Translations under genes and position numbers: made by a program
Notes under the pieces: model-generated
Database searches by the model: none
The model's input: the letters and a program-made list of their open reading frames with translations, nothing else
Told to the model about the DNA's origin: nothing
Part shown: positions 53,495-61,759 of the stretch, piece after piece
Layout: the number at the start of each line of letters is the position of its first letter
How positions within the stretch are numbered: the stretch's first letter is position 1
NCBI RefSeq assembly: GCF_005869225.1
Contig: NZ_SWFP01000014.1
Span: 1-64,000, forward strand
Direction of reading: 5' to 3'
DNA from: Dyadobacter bucti
Lineage (GTDB): Bacteria; Bacteroidota; Bacteroidia; Cytophagales; Spirosomataceae
DNA length: 64,000 nt

Positions 53495-54709
53495 TTACAA
53501 TCCTAGTTCCGGATTTCCTGGTCCGAAATGTTTCAGTATTACGATCGGATCTGTTTTAGAAGGGTTACTGATTGTTACACCTTCCAAAGCAGCCTTCTCA
53601 CTTACAAAGAATTCATCGTTAGTAAGTTGTCCATAACGGATCAGAGCTGGCGTTTCAATATCCCACTCACCGAATTTGCCGTGGCCCTGCATTACGATCA
53701 TTCCGTATGCACCGCCGTCTTTGATGATTACAGTTTGCCCCGGGAAAACGGTCAGTTCCTTGGCACTGTAAGCCTCGTTTTTGTAGCAAATCCAGTTTTC
53801 ACTATATCCCTCCGCTTCCATCTCGGCCACATCTTTTACCGGTTTCGGACGCATGAAATGTTTTTCCATCAGATTCGGATTCACATTCAAATCCCAGTCA
53901 ATCACTTCCATCAGAAGGTCGTAATCGCCGATTCTGTCTTTCGGCGTACCTTTCCAAAGTAGCTCTTCCGGGATAACCGCTTCATTGACAAGCGATTGAT
54001 ACATTGCGAAAATATCAGATGCTTTTTGAGGCTCGTAAGTACACAAGCTGCCAGGCGCGTGCAACATGCCGGGAGGAACATCCCAGCCAGTTCCTGGCTC
54101 AAGACGAAATGCCTGCGAGTAATTGGTAATCTTATTGTCGCCCTTGGTGAAGTTCATCAGGCACTCTTTGATCTGCTCTTTGGTAGTACCTGGAGCGATA
54201 CCAATGAATGTGTATGGAAAATCACCGCCGTGGTTGTTCAATTGAGGTGGGAAATAGTAGGCTTCCGGCTTTCCGTTCTGGCCAACCATCGCGGCGTGCT
54301 CATCTCTGTGGTGAATATGATGCGGAAGCGGCCCCATATTGTCAAAAAACTTGGAATACATCGGCCAGCTCTTGTATTGATCCCAAAGTCTGTCGCCTAT
54401 GATCTGACCTTTCAGTTCTTCCACCGCGTCGCGCAATGTGACTTTTTGAACCCCTGATTCATCTTCCAAAACGATTTGGCTCAAACCTTCATTTTCGCCT
54501 GTAAGCGGCCCATTTTCCGCAGGAGTCGTAGATGACAACCAACGCTCGTCGATACCGCCACGTTCTCCTCCAAGCACATAGTAATCGTCCGGGTGCAGCT
54601 TGATCCTGCGGCCGGGAACACAAAATGACCTTGGCACCCAGGTTGGGGCCAAACGCAATATTCCTTTTCCCTGTTCTAAAGCCTTCTCTGCTATACTTGA
54701 AAGTCCCAT
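53495..54709 (-). CDS. Cupin / mannose-6-phosphate-isomerase-like protein
   Basis: 404 residues. Motif 'PLPHHIHHRDEHA' gives a cluster of His and Glu residues typical of the cupin metal site, and 'LEPGTGWDVPPGMLHAPGSLCTYEPQ' supplies the second cupin motif; a further double-stranded helix region ('LTVFPGQTVIIKDGGAYGMIVMQGHGKFGEWDI') follows. The layout resembles class I phosphomannose isomerases, but assignment is by fold pattern only. It may interconvert a sugar aldose and ketose in the same pathway. Confidence 0.75.
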   Translation of the reverse strand: MGLSSIAEKALEQGKGILRLAPTWVPRSFCVPGRRIKLHPDDYYVLGGERGGIDERWLSSTTPAENGPLTGENEGLSQIVLEDESGVQKVTLRDAVEELKGQIIGDRLWDQYKSWPMYSKFFDNMGPLPHHIHHRDEHAAMVGQNGKPEAYYFPPQLNNHGGDFPYTFIGIAPGTTKEQIKECLMNFTKGDNKITNYSQAFRLEPGTGWDVPPGMLHAPGSLCTYEPQKASDIFAMYQSLVNEAVIPEELLWKGTPKDRIGDYDLLMEVIDWDLNVNPNLMEKHFMRPKPVKDVAEMEAEGYSENWICYKNEAYSAKELTVFPGQTVIIKDGGAYGMIVMQGHGKFGEWDIETPALIRYGQLTNDEFFVSEKAALEGVTISNPSKTDPIVILKHFGPGNPELGL

Positions 54710-54819
54710 TGTTATTGATTAAAAATTTGGTTTAGTTAAAATTTAATATTGATAAAACTCTAATATTCATTTCTTAAAAAATCTCTTTTTGCCCCACTCT
54801 TCAATTTTAGTTTTGCTCT

Positions 54820-54863
54820 CCCGGGCTTTGCCCGGGGCGGAGATATGGGAGCCCGTTGGGCTC
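54820..54863. repeat. REP-like element, single copy
   Basis: CCCGGGCTTTGCCCGGG, then GGAGATATGG and GAGCCCGTTGGGCTC: two hairpins in the same order and spacing as the RAYT-linked elements at 50.9 kb. It lies in the 239-bp spacer upstream of the cupin-like gene, in which I see nothing else. Confidence 0.6.
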
Positions 54864-54948
54864 TTTTTAGAAAAAGTATGTTTTTCGTTCTTCATCCCCT
54901 TTCTTCCTTCCTACCATTCTCCCTTTCCTCCTTACTCCCCTTCCTCCC

Positions 54949-56031
54949 TCAAACAACTTTCACTTTCAAGAGCAACTCCTCAATCTCCCTTTCTTCTGTC
55001 AAAATTTCCAGTTCCAGGTCATAGGAACGACCTTCGCCAGGTTCAATGAAAATCAGCGTTCCGTCTTCCCTTGCTTTGGCTTGTCCCGACAGCGGGTGCG
55101 TGCTTGGTTCCAGACCAGTCACGTACTCCCCTTTTCCCCAATGTTGCCAATTGGCAAGCCAGGGCAACTGTTCTTTTTTAAACTTTAATGCAACCGCCAG
55201 ACCTAATTTTGCATTATGCAGCCCGCAGACGCTATCTCCAAAAATATCGGCTTCAATATCGATGAGCGCCACTTCTTCTCCGCTTCCCAAGTGACTTTCC
55301 AGCGGAGCCGGGCAGGTTTTGAAATCATTTCCTTCTTTAAAGATCTTCGCATTTTCTTCTCCATGCCGCGGAAACCATTTTCCGTTCCAAAGAATCTCTG
55401 TACCCTCATCTGCCAGCGGCCAGCCGAAATTGAAATGATACAGCAGCATGTGCGGTGAAGCAGTATTAGCCCGGTTGATCACTTCATCATGAATACGGAT
55501 CGAAGGTTGTCCTAAAGTTGCAGATATCGTTCGTCTGAGTTCAAGGCTTGGGCCAAATGGTTTGGTTTCTTTAATAATCCCTGTTATGCTCATTTCGAGC
55601 CTGCCGGTCCTCGGGTCAGGCTGGATGATCGACTCTATTTCAGCTGGTGAATTACTGATCAGACCATGCAAACCACGATCTCCATATTCGTCAGATTCCG
55701 GGCCGCCCACGTGCGTAAGTCCGCAGGTAGTGACCAAGCCGCCTCCGAAAGTGCGCAGCCAATCAATTCCCTTGTCGGAAAAAGGCTGCGGATAGGTTAT
55801 ACCGCCGTGACTCAGCCAGGCGAGGCTGTGCTGATTATAAAAAGCATCCGCGATATCCATCGCACGGTCAATCACTACTTTAAAACGAAGGCCTGTACCT
55901 GTATTAATCCAAGCGATACGGGTACCCCGGCCAGCTCCATTATCGATAACGGATGTTTCAATTCCACCCACTTGCAAATGATTGGATACCTTATCTTTCC
56001 AGTCCTGGTTTATTGAATCCGCACGCTCCAT
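54949..56031 (-). CDS. Aldose-1-epimerase-like protein (DUF4432 type)
   Basis: A 360-residue galactose-mutarotase-fold protein with 'VIDNGAGRGTRIAWINTGTGLRFKVVIDRAMDIADAFYN', 'GGLVTTCGLTHVGGP', 'DRGLHGLISNSPAEI', 'LYHFNFGWPLADEGTEILWNG' and 'GLEPSTHPLSGQAKAREDGTL'. His and Glu residues in these blocks match the mutarotase active site. It probably equilibrates anomers of the sugar handled by this operon. Confidence 0.85.
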   Translation of the reverse strand: MERADSINQDWKDKVSNHLQVGGIETSVIDNGAGRGTRIAWINTGTGLRFKVVIDRAMDIADAFYNQHSLAWLSHGGITYPQPFSDKGIDWLRTFGGGLVTTCGLTHVGGPESDEYGDRGLHGLISNSPAEIESIIQPDPRTGRLEMSITGIIKETKPFGPSLELRRTISATLGQPSIRIHDEVINRANTASPHMLLYHFNFGWPLADEGTEILWNGKWFPRHGEENAKIFKEGNDFKTCPAPLESHLGSGEEVALIDIEADIFGDSVCGLHNAKLGLAVALKFKKEQLPWLANWQHWGKGEYVTGLEPSTHPLSGQAKAREDGTLIFIEPGEGRSYDLELEILTEEREIEELLLKVKVV

Positions 56032-56121
56032 TGTAATTTATTCTGATAATGTCTAAAACTAAAAAAGGCTTAACGTATACGGTTTTAATGTCTTTGAAAT
56101 AAAAAACACACCTTCCACCTG

Positions 56122-56931
56122 TCAGGCAGGCACACTGGATAACCAGTTCTTAACCCTGATATTGAAGTCATCCGTATTTTCAAAATGGAACGCGTGCCCC
56201 AGTTTTTCGTATAAAAAAAGCTCAGCACCCGGGATAGCCCCGGCCACTTCTTCGGCCATCCATACCGGCGTGAAAATATCTTCGCGACCGCCTATGACCA
56301 ATGTCGGTTTATTTATTTTGCCCAGATCATTCAATGCATTATGAGAGATACATGCTGCCGCCTGCCCTTCCAATCCATGTAAGGGTTGGGGAAAGGGATT
56401 AACTGCATCCTGATTCCGCCCGGCTTCCAGTTCGGCGTGTTTTTCTTCATTGTCCCACGATGATTTTGAAAAAATCAGCAGCTGTATATAAAGACTGAAT
56501 TCTTCCGGACGGAATTTGGCTTTGGCATTCATGATATGGCGGAACAAACCTTTTGCGTAATTGTCGCACCGGGCCCAGGGGCACATCAGCACCAGGGATT
56601 TCACTTTATGCGGATGACGGATCGCCAGTTGCTGAGCAATTGTACTGCCCATGGAGCAGCCTACCACATGCACACTATCCAGGCCAAGCGAATCCAGCAA
56701 ACCGGCATAGTCATCTGCCATTTGCTCGGAAGAGTAGGGCCCTGCCGGTTTGTCGGTTTGCCCCACCCCGCGGTTATCCCCGATGATGCACCTGAAATGA
56801 TGTTTCCAGTCGGCAACATGCACGTTCCAGACAGCTCCGGGGGCAGTTATTCCCATAATCAGCAACAGCGGTTCTCCGCTGCCTCTTTCTTCATAATAGA
56901 AATTGATTCCGTTTGATTTAATCGTGGGCAT
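56122..56931 (-). CDS. Alpha/beta hydrolase
   Basis: 269 residues, cytoplasmic. Oxyanion region 'LLLIMGITAPGAVW', 'GDNRGVGQTDKPAGPYSSEQMADDYAGLLDSLGL', nucleophile elbow GCSMGS, acid in 'VIGGREDIFTP' and catalytic His in 'KLGHAFHFE'. It resembles 3-oxoadipate enol-lactonase and related esterases; in this operon a lactone or ester hydrolysis step is plausible. Confidence 0.88.
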   Translation of the reverse strand: MPTIKSNGINFYYEERGSGEPLLLIMGITAPGAVWNVHVADWKHHFRCIIGDNRGVGQTDKPAGPYSSEQMADDYAGLLDSLGLDSVHVVGCSMGSTIAQQLAIRHPHKVKSLVLMCPWARCDNYAKGLFRHIMNAKAKFRPEEFSLYIQLLIFSKSSWDNEEKHAELEAGRNQDAVNPFPQPLHGLEGQAAACISHNALNDLGKINKPTLVIGGREDIFTPVWMAEEVAGAIPGAELFLYEKLGHAFHFENTDDFNIRVKNWLSSVPA

Positions 56932-56937
56932 TTTGGA

Positions 56938-57046
56938 GACGGTCGGCCTTCGGCTATGGGCCGTCGGCTTTTTTTAATAATTAGTTTGATTTTTAAAGAA
57001 TCTGGCAGGAAAACCGAAAGCCGACTGCTGACAGCCGGCTGCCAAA
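56938..57046. repeat. Interspersed GCCGAC/CTGAAAGC palindromes in an operon spacer
   Basis: GGTCGGCCTTCGGCTATGGG and CCGTCGGCTTTTTTT are followed at 57012-57043 by ACCGAAAGCCGACTGCTGAC and AGCCGGCTGCC. The first part can fold as a hairpin with a T run, so it could also be a weak terminator. Confidence 0.6.
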
Positions 57047-57047
57047 A

Positions 57048-57875
57048 CTATTTCAATGCCGGGATAAGATCTTGCTGGATCCACTTTCCGTCGTGCAAGG
57101 TTACAAAATCAGGATCTTCCAGGGCTTCTTCCCCTTCGTCTTCGCAGATAATCCAACCGCTGTAATTAATGTCTTTCAGCCACTGGGTTACGCCCAAAAG
57201 GTCTACTTTCCCCTTGCCCATCAAAGTGAACTCAGGATTTCCGTCCCAATCCTTAAAATGCACGTGATTGATCAGCGACTGGTACTCTTTCATCTTGGCC
57301 AGCGGATCCATTCCGCCATTGATAATATGTCCCACATCGGGTGTCCAGCCGGTAACCGACGGGTCCAATGCTTCCAGGACAATTTTATAATCCTCCTCGG
57401 TCCTGATGATCGAAGTATGCGGGGAATTGGGATGGTAGCTGCAAGGCACACCTTTTTCAGCCGCACGGGCAGATACCCGGTTTACGATATTGACGAGCCT
57501 TTTCTGGCGTTCTTCGAGATTATGGCGCCCGGTAGGAATCTGGACTGTATTCAGCATCGCACCAGGAAAACGCTGCAATACACTGATCGCATGATCAGCT
57601 ACTTCGCGCTCGCGGTCTGTTTCTTCGGCTTCGTTCCAATCGAGTGCCAGAGCGAGCGCAGCCAGTTCAATGCCTTGTTCTTTTAATTTGGCTTCCAGCT
57701 TGTCCGGATCGATCAGATCTCCCATCCAGGTAAAAATCGGCTGGATGCCTGTAAAACCTGCTTTTGCGATTACTTCGATCATGTGCCCCAGACGGCCTTG
57801 ATGTGTCTGGCCGCTATTGCTCATAAACCAGGTATAAACCTCTGATCCAAAGCGAAATGGAATTTGTTGCGACAT
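57048..57875 (-). CDS. TIM-barrel sugar phosphate isomerase/epimerase
   Basis: 275 residues of the AP-endonuclease-2-like superfamily. Metal ligands are suggested by Glu/His/Asp in 'CSYHPNSPHTSI', 'GWTPDVGHIINGGMDPL', 'INHVHFKDWDG' and 'GWIICEDEGEEALEDP'. It resembles IolE/IolI and hydroxypyruvate-isomerase-like proteins. One of three barrels in the operon. Probably acts on a keto sugar or inosose-like compound. Confidence 0.88.
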   Translation of the reverse strand: MSQQIPFRFGSEVYTWFMSNSGQTHQGRLGHMIEVIAKAGFTGIQPIFTWMGDLIDPDKLEAKLKEQGIELAALALALDWNEAEETDREREVADHAISVLQRFPGAMLNTVQIPTGRHNLEERQKRLVNIVNRVSARAAEKGVPCSYHPNSPHTSIIRTEEDYKIVLEALDPSVTGWTPDVGHIINGGMDPLAKMKEYQSLINHVHFKDWDGNPEFTLMGKGKVDLLGVTQWLKDINYSGWIICEDEGEEALEDPDFVTLHDGKWIQQDLIPALK

Positions 57876-57908
57876 TAAAAACTGTTGTTATTTTATTAAT
57901 TAGAAAAA

Positions 57909-58976
57909 CTACTTCGTCTTTTTCTTTACAATTTCGCCAGGCATGATCAGCGAATCCCAGCCAGCCAGATCGGCAGGTTTTACATGCGCCTTATATCCGC
58001 TGAAATTGAAGGTAGTAGGCTTGTACGGCCCTACGAATGCAATATCATTGTCAGGCTTGATCTGCTTGTCCATTCCCAACAACCAGAAGCTGGCGTTGAT
58101 AACCATGCGACGGAAACCTTCATTCAATATATCTTCGGACGCCCCGTGGGTTACTGCAAATGCACGGCCCGTTTTTCCGGATTCGATCTTGTAATCGCGC
58201 ACCCAGGCAACCGGGAGCAGTTCCTTGGTTTTGTCGGGCTCGGAGGTTGGCGTCATACCATTAAGTACCTGACCTCTTGCCAGTACCGTACCTTTAGGAT
58301 AAGCAGTATAACCTCCTGACTGTACCCACACATCTTTCACGCCACGCATAATCGGATGCTTTGCCTGCGATTCTTCAATGATGATCCTGGAAGATTGTTT
58401 GTGATTGGTTCCATAATGGGATACCCAGGTTTCCCCGAACACATATTCACCAAAACCGTCCTTCCACTCAGTTTTAGGACCATTATAATCCCAGCTATAG
58501 TGACCCCATTTTGCATTCTTTTTATTGCTGAAAGCATGAGTCGATGTTCTGAAACCCATAATCGGGCCGCCTCGCTTGATGTAATCGTCGATATGCTTCA
58601 TTTGTTCGTCGGGGAAATCCGCAAAGCGCATGAACATTACCAGCAGATCTGCTTTGTCGAGCACTTCCAGTCCCTTGATATTGGAACCACCGGGAAGAAT
58701 ATCATTGTTTTCGTCCAGCGCGAATACGACAGTACAGGTAAATCCATACCGCTTGGCCAGAATCCGCGCCAGTGCAGGGAGAGATTCCTCACCCCGGTAT
58801 TCATGGTCGGTTGCAATAAAAACGATGTTTTTCCCAACTCCCGGCCCCTTATCTCCCTTATAAACCACCTTGTATTTATCAGCATCCGTCTGCAAAACCG
58901 TTTCAGGCTGCGCTCGAAAACTGAACATAAAATGAGCAATACTGAGCAGCAGCATTGCAGTCAGGATCTTTTTCAT
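57909..58976 (-). CDS. Exported ThuA domain protein
   Basis: 355 residues with a signal peptide (about 1-22). The ThuA glutamine-amidotransferase-like domain covers about 45-320 ('VFIATDHEYRGEESLPALARILAKRYGF', 'LDKADLLVMFMRFADFPDEQMKHIDDYIKRGGPIMGFRTSTHAF', 'WVRDYKIESGKTGRAFAVTHGAS'). ThuA-type proteins occur with Gfo/Idh/MocA oxidoreductases in trehalose and keto-glycoside pathways. Here it would work in the periplasm, next to the exported DUF1080 protein. Confidence 0.88.
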   Translation of the reverse strand: MKKILTAMLLLSIAHFMFSFRAQPETVLQTDADKYKVVYKGDKGPGVGKNIVFIATDHEYRGEESLPALARILAKRYGFTCTVVFALDENNDILPGGSNIKGLEVLDKADLLVMFMRFADFPDEQMKHIDDYIKRGGPIMGFRTSTHAFSNKKNAKWGHYSWDYNGPKTEWKDGFGEYVFGETWVSHYGTNHKQSSRIIIEESQAKHPIMRGVKDVWVQSGGYTAYPKGTVLARGQVLNGMTPTSEPDKTKELLPVAWVRDYKIESGKTGRAFAVTHGASEDILNEGFRRMVINASFWLLGMDKQIKPDNDIAFVGPYKPTTFNFSGYKAHVKPADLAGWDSLIMPGEIVKKKTK

Positions 58977-59006
58977 AGGATTTGGGAAAACGTGAAGTGA
59001 TGTTGG

Positions 59007-59858
59007 TTAAAGGCCATGTTTGAGGCTCATTTCCCTGATGAATTTGTAGCCATTCTCGGCAATATCCCAGGGATTGGAAAACTCCCGCCAAACACCGATG
59101 GCGTTAGCGAAATCCGGATCATTTCTGGAAAAAGCCTCGATTGTAAGCCAGCCGGAATATTTGATAGCTGCCAGAGACGAAAATGCATCGTCCCACAGAA
59201 CCTGCCCGTCACCAGGGGTACCGCGGTCATTTTCACTGATATGAACGTGCGCCAGGACCGGGGCTATGGTCTCAAGTGCCGTCGAATATTTCTTTTCTTC
59301 AATATTGGAATGATGGGTATCGAACATTGCCCGCACATTCGGGTGATCCGCAGCAGTCACCAGCTTTTTCAACTGTTCCATGGTATTGCACAGGTAACAT
59401 TCAAACCGGTTGAGCGCCTCTAGACCAAAAACGATGTTCGCCTGGGCAGCATAGTCCGCCGCTGTGTTCAGCACTTCCCCTGCAAGCGCATATTCCTGGT
59501 CAATAGCCGGGCGATTTACAAAAACTGTATGTGCCGAGTGAAAAGGTCCGCAAATTATTTTGGCATTCAGATCGTGGGCACGGTCCACGGCCCATTTGAT
59601 CTTGTCGATAGCCTTTGCCCGAACCTCCGCTGACTCACTTATCGGGTTGTCGTCTTTTCCCAGCGTCATTACTGCTGTAGTTTCCAGGCCAAGATCTTTG
59701 GTGTAATTTCCCATCCGCTTGTAAGCTTCGGCATCCTGAGGGCCTAAATAAAACTCAACTCCGTCGTAACCGATCTGTTTAAGACGGTCTATTGTGGGGA
59801 ACAAATCATCTGAAACCGCCGCCGTCCAGGCAAGCACATTAAATCCTATTTTATTCAT
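59007..59858 (-). CDS. TIM-barrel sugar phosphate isomerase/epimerase
   Basis: About 283 residues from ATG 59858 (MNKIGFNVLAWTAAV). The frame is open to 59921, but those 21 extra residues come from an intergenic repeat. Barrel motifs 'DGVEFYLGPQDAEAY', 'VFGLEALNRFECYLCNT', 'VRAMFDTHHSNIEE', 'VLAHVHISENDRGTPGDGQVLWDD' and 'WLTIEAFSRNDPDF' match tagatose/psicose-3-epimerase-like proteins: Glu, Asp, His and Glu metal ligands. An epimerase on a ketose or a keto sugar is the best guess. Confidence 0.9.
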   Translation of the reverse strand: MNKIGFNVLAWTAAVSDDLFPTIDRLKQIGYDGVEFYLGPQDAEAYKRMGNYTKDLGLETTAVMTLGKDDNPISESAEVRAKAIDKIKWAVDRAHDLNAKIICGPFHSAHTVFVNRPAIDQEYALAGEVLNTAADYAAQANIVFGLEALNRFECYLCNTMEQLKKLVTAADHPNVRAMFDTHHSNIEEKKYSTALETIAPVLAHVHISENDRGTPGDGQVLWDDAFSSLAAIKYSGWLTIEAFSRNDPDFANAIGVWREFSNPWDIAENGYKFIREMSLKHGL

Positions 59859-59873
59859 TGGGTTTAAGCGTTT

Positions 59874-59930
59874 AGCCGTCGGTCCGCAGCATGACAGCCG
59901 AAGCCGAATGCCGATAGCCAACAGCTTAAT
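59874..59930. repeat. Interspersed GCCGAC/CTGAAAGC-family palindrome in an operon spacer
   Basis: AGCCGTCGGTCCGCAGCATG, ACAGCCGAAGCCGAATGCCG and ATAGCCAACAGCTT resemble the other spacer palindromes at 52-57 kb. It lies between the DUF1080 gene and the TIM-barrel gene. Confidence 0.5.
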
Positions 59931-59938
59931 AAAAATAT

Positions 59939-60715
59939 TTATTGTTTGATGCGAAGGTCTTTGTATTCCACTTTCATAGGCGGACCAACATGCACCTGAA
60001 CACCGAGCAGACCTTTCTTTTTACCGTTAACTGTATCGTTATCAGTAACATCGCTCATTAAAACACCGTTGACATAATGCTGTAAACGATTGCCTTTTGC
60101 AATGATATGGAAGTCGTTCCAGTCTTCACTTTTGATCAGTGTTTTCAGAGAATCCGAGCTTCCTAGTGAGCCCGTCACTTCAAAACCTGTCCAGGCATTG
60201 TTTTTCACATTGGCACGAACGGCCTCAGGCGTGTTCTCACCAGTGTATTGCTTGATAGTAGTTTTTTGTCCGCGGTATGCCAGCGTCGTTCTTTTACGCT
60301 CCTCATAATTCTGCCCGGTGTAGTTATTTTTCCCGTCGATATCAGCCTGGTAACCTTTTAATGCAAAAGGCACATCGGTTAGCTGCTCACTGCGGTAATT
60401 GATCCCGGAGTTACCATCTTTGGCAATTTTCACGGAACCTTTCAATTCGAAATCTCCGGGCTCGCCACCCCGCCAGATGATAAAGGAATTGGTTTTCAGA
60501 AGTGTTTCAGGAGTTATTTCTCCTACCAGGTGGCCGTTTTCTACCCGCCAGTATTTGGTATCCCCGTCCCAGCCCTTCAGTGTTTTGCCATCAAATATTT
60601 GAACGAACCCTTTTTCTTTCTTCTGAGCCACACTTGAAACGTGGCTTCCAATGGTCAGTAAAACAGCCAGCATAACTCCGGCATTGATAATTCTGGAATT
60701 CATTTTTGATCGCAT
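59939..60715 (-). CDS. DUF1080 (3-keto-disaccharide hydrolase family) exported protein
   Basis: 258 residues with a signal peptide (cut near SVA-Q); ATG 60703 is an alternative start. The concanavalin-like fold of DUF1080 shows 'GFVQIFDGKTLKGWDGDTKYWRVENGHLVGE', 'NSFIIWRGGEPGDFELKGSVKIAKDGNSGINYRSE', 'GYQADIDGKNNYTGQNYEE' and a C-terminal 'GLLGVQVHVGPPMKVEYKDLRIKQ'. Members of this family cleave 3-keto-glycosides. First gene of the sugar cluster, so the pathway probably starts with keto-glycoside cleavage in the periplasm. Confidence 0.92.
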   Translation of the reverse strand: MRSKMNSRIINAGVMLAVLLTIGSHVSSVAQKKEKGFVQIFDGKTLKGWDGDTKYWRVENGHLVGEITPETLLKTNSFIIWRGGEPGDFELKGSVKIAKDGNSGINYRSEQLTDVPFALKGYQADIDGKNNYTGQNYEERKRTTLAYRGQKTTIKQYTGENTPEAVRANVKNNAWTGFEVTGSLGSSDSLKTLIKSEDWNDFHIIAKGNRLQHYVNGVLMSDVTDNDTVNGKKKGLLGVQVHVGPPMKVEYKDLRIKQ

Positions 60716-61034
60716 TTATTGGTTTAGTGACTTCTGAACTAAAGGGTTCCCTTACAACAAGGGGTATACTTAACTACAATACTCTTTAAAAAAAAGAAAA
60801 TAATATCCAAAAATTCCTAAAATTATCGGGGCGACCATCCTGTACTAACCTGCTTTCAAATTCCTCTCCCAAGCTTGTTTTTAAAAACACCGAACATTGA
60901 GAACCTACTGCAAATATCCATTCCCATGTACTTTTGCAATTCAAATCTCAAAATCTTATGTGATTATGCAATTCAAACCTCATTTTCTTAAAAGAATTTG
61001 CCATTTACCTTCCATACCTGGTTGCAGGTAACAC
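60716..61034. other. Promoter region of the sugar operon and intergenic sequence
   Basis: AAGGGTTCCCTT at about 60742-60753 is a short dyad upstream of the DUF1080 gene. The rest is AT-rich. A 21-codon ORF at 60966 has no support from spacing or composition. I find no RNA gene or clear promoter box. Confidence 0.4.
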
Positions 61035-61071
61035 ACAAAAAAACGGAGAAGCTCACGCCTCCCCGTTTTTT
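61035..61071 (-). terminator. Intrinsic terminator of the fasciclin gene
   Basis: On the minus strand AAAAAACGG pairs with CCGTTTTTT around a GC-containing, partly bulged stem, with a T run downstream, 45 bp past the stop of the gene at 61116. Confidence 0.7.
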
Positions 61072-61115
61072 CAACAACCAACATTCACTCCAACCAACTT
61101 CACAAAACCATGCTG

Positions 61116-61673
61116 TTATGGCATCAGCACTTTGTCGATCACGTGGATCACACCGTTTGACTGGTACACGTCGGCGATAGTCACTTTTGCCATGTTTCCT
61201 TTGGAGTCGGTTACGATCAGGTCTTTACCTTTCATCGAGAATGTCAACTCTTCCCCCTGAACTGTTTTGGCCATCGTCTTCCCGTTGCCGTCCTTGATCA
61301 TTTTCGCCACCGATTTCGAATCCACTTTCCCGGGGATTACGTGGTAGGTTAATACCGATGTCAACATTGCCTTGTTTTCCGGTTTCAACAAGTTGTCAAC
61401 TGTCCCTGCCGGTAAACCTGCAAATGCTTCATTAACTGGTGCAAACACCGTGAATGGTCCCGCCCCGGACAACGTTTCAACAAGACCGGCTGCTTTTACA
61501 GCTGCTACAAGTGTAGTATGATCTTTGGAATTGACGGCGTTTTCGATGATGTTTTTGGAAGGGTACATGTCTGCACCGCCTACCATTACTGTTTTTTCTT
61601 TTTGAGCAAATGCACTGAAAGTGGTCAAAAGAGCCACAGCCAGTAAGCTTCTAAATCTGATCGACATTTTCAT
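61116..61673 (-). CDS. Fasciclin domain exported protein
   Basis: 185 residues with a signal peptide (cut after AFA-Q). One FAS1 domain covers about 40-183, with the H1 motif 'TVFAPVNEAFAGLP', the YH motif 'LTYHVIPGK' and the C-terminal 'VTIADVYQSNGVIHVIDKVLMP'. FAS1 proteins are secreted or surface adhesion modules. Monocistronic. Confidence 0.92.
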   Translation of the reverse strand: MKMSIRFRSLLAVALLTTFSAFAQKEKTVMVGGADMYPSKNIIENAVNSKDHTTLVAAVKAAGLVETLSGAGPFTVFAPVNEAFAGLPAGTVDNLLKPENKAMLTSVLTYHVIPGKVDSKSVAKMIKDGNGKTMAKTVQGEELTFSMKGKDLIVTDSKGNMAKVTIADVYQSNGVIHVIDKVLMP

Positions 61674-61759
61674 AGGTTTTTAGTTTGTTTAATTTTCCCT
61701 GATATACGCCGCAGATTTTTGTTTGGATTGAATTGTTTGAAGAAAGAATTGAAAAGTTT

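Noticed and set aside
60966..61031. 21-codon ORF (MQFKPHFLKRICHLPSIPGC...)
   Set aside because: It lies in AT-rich intergenic sequence next to a terminator, with no partner, conserved motif or promoter signal.
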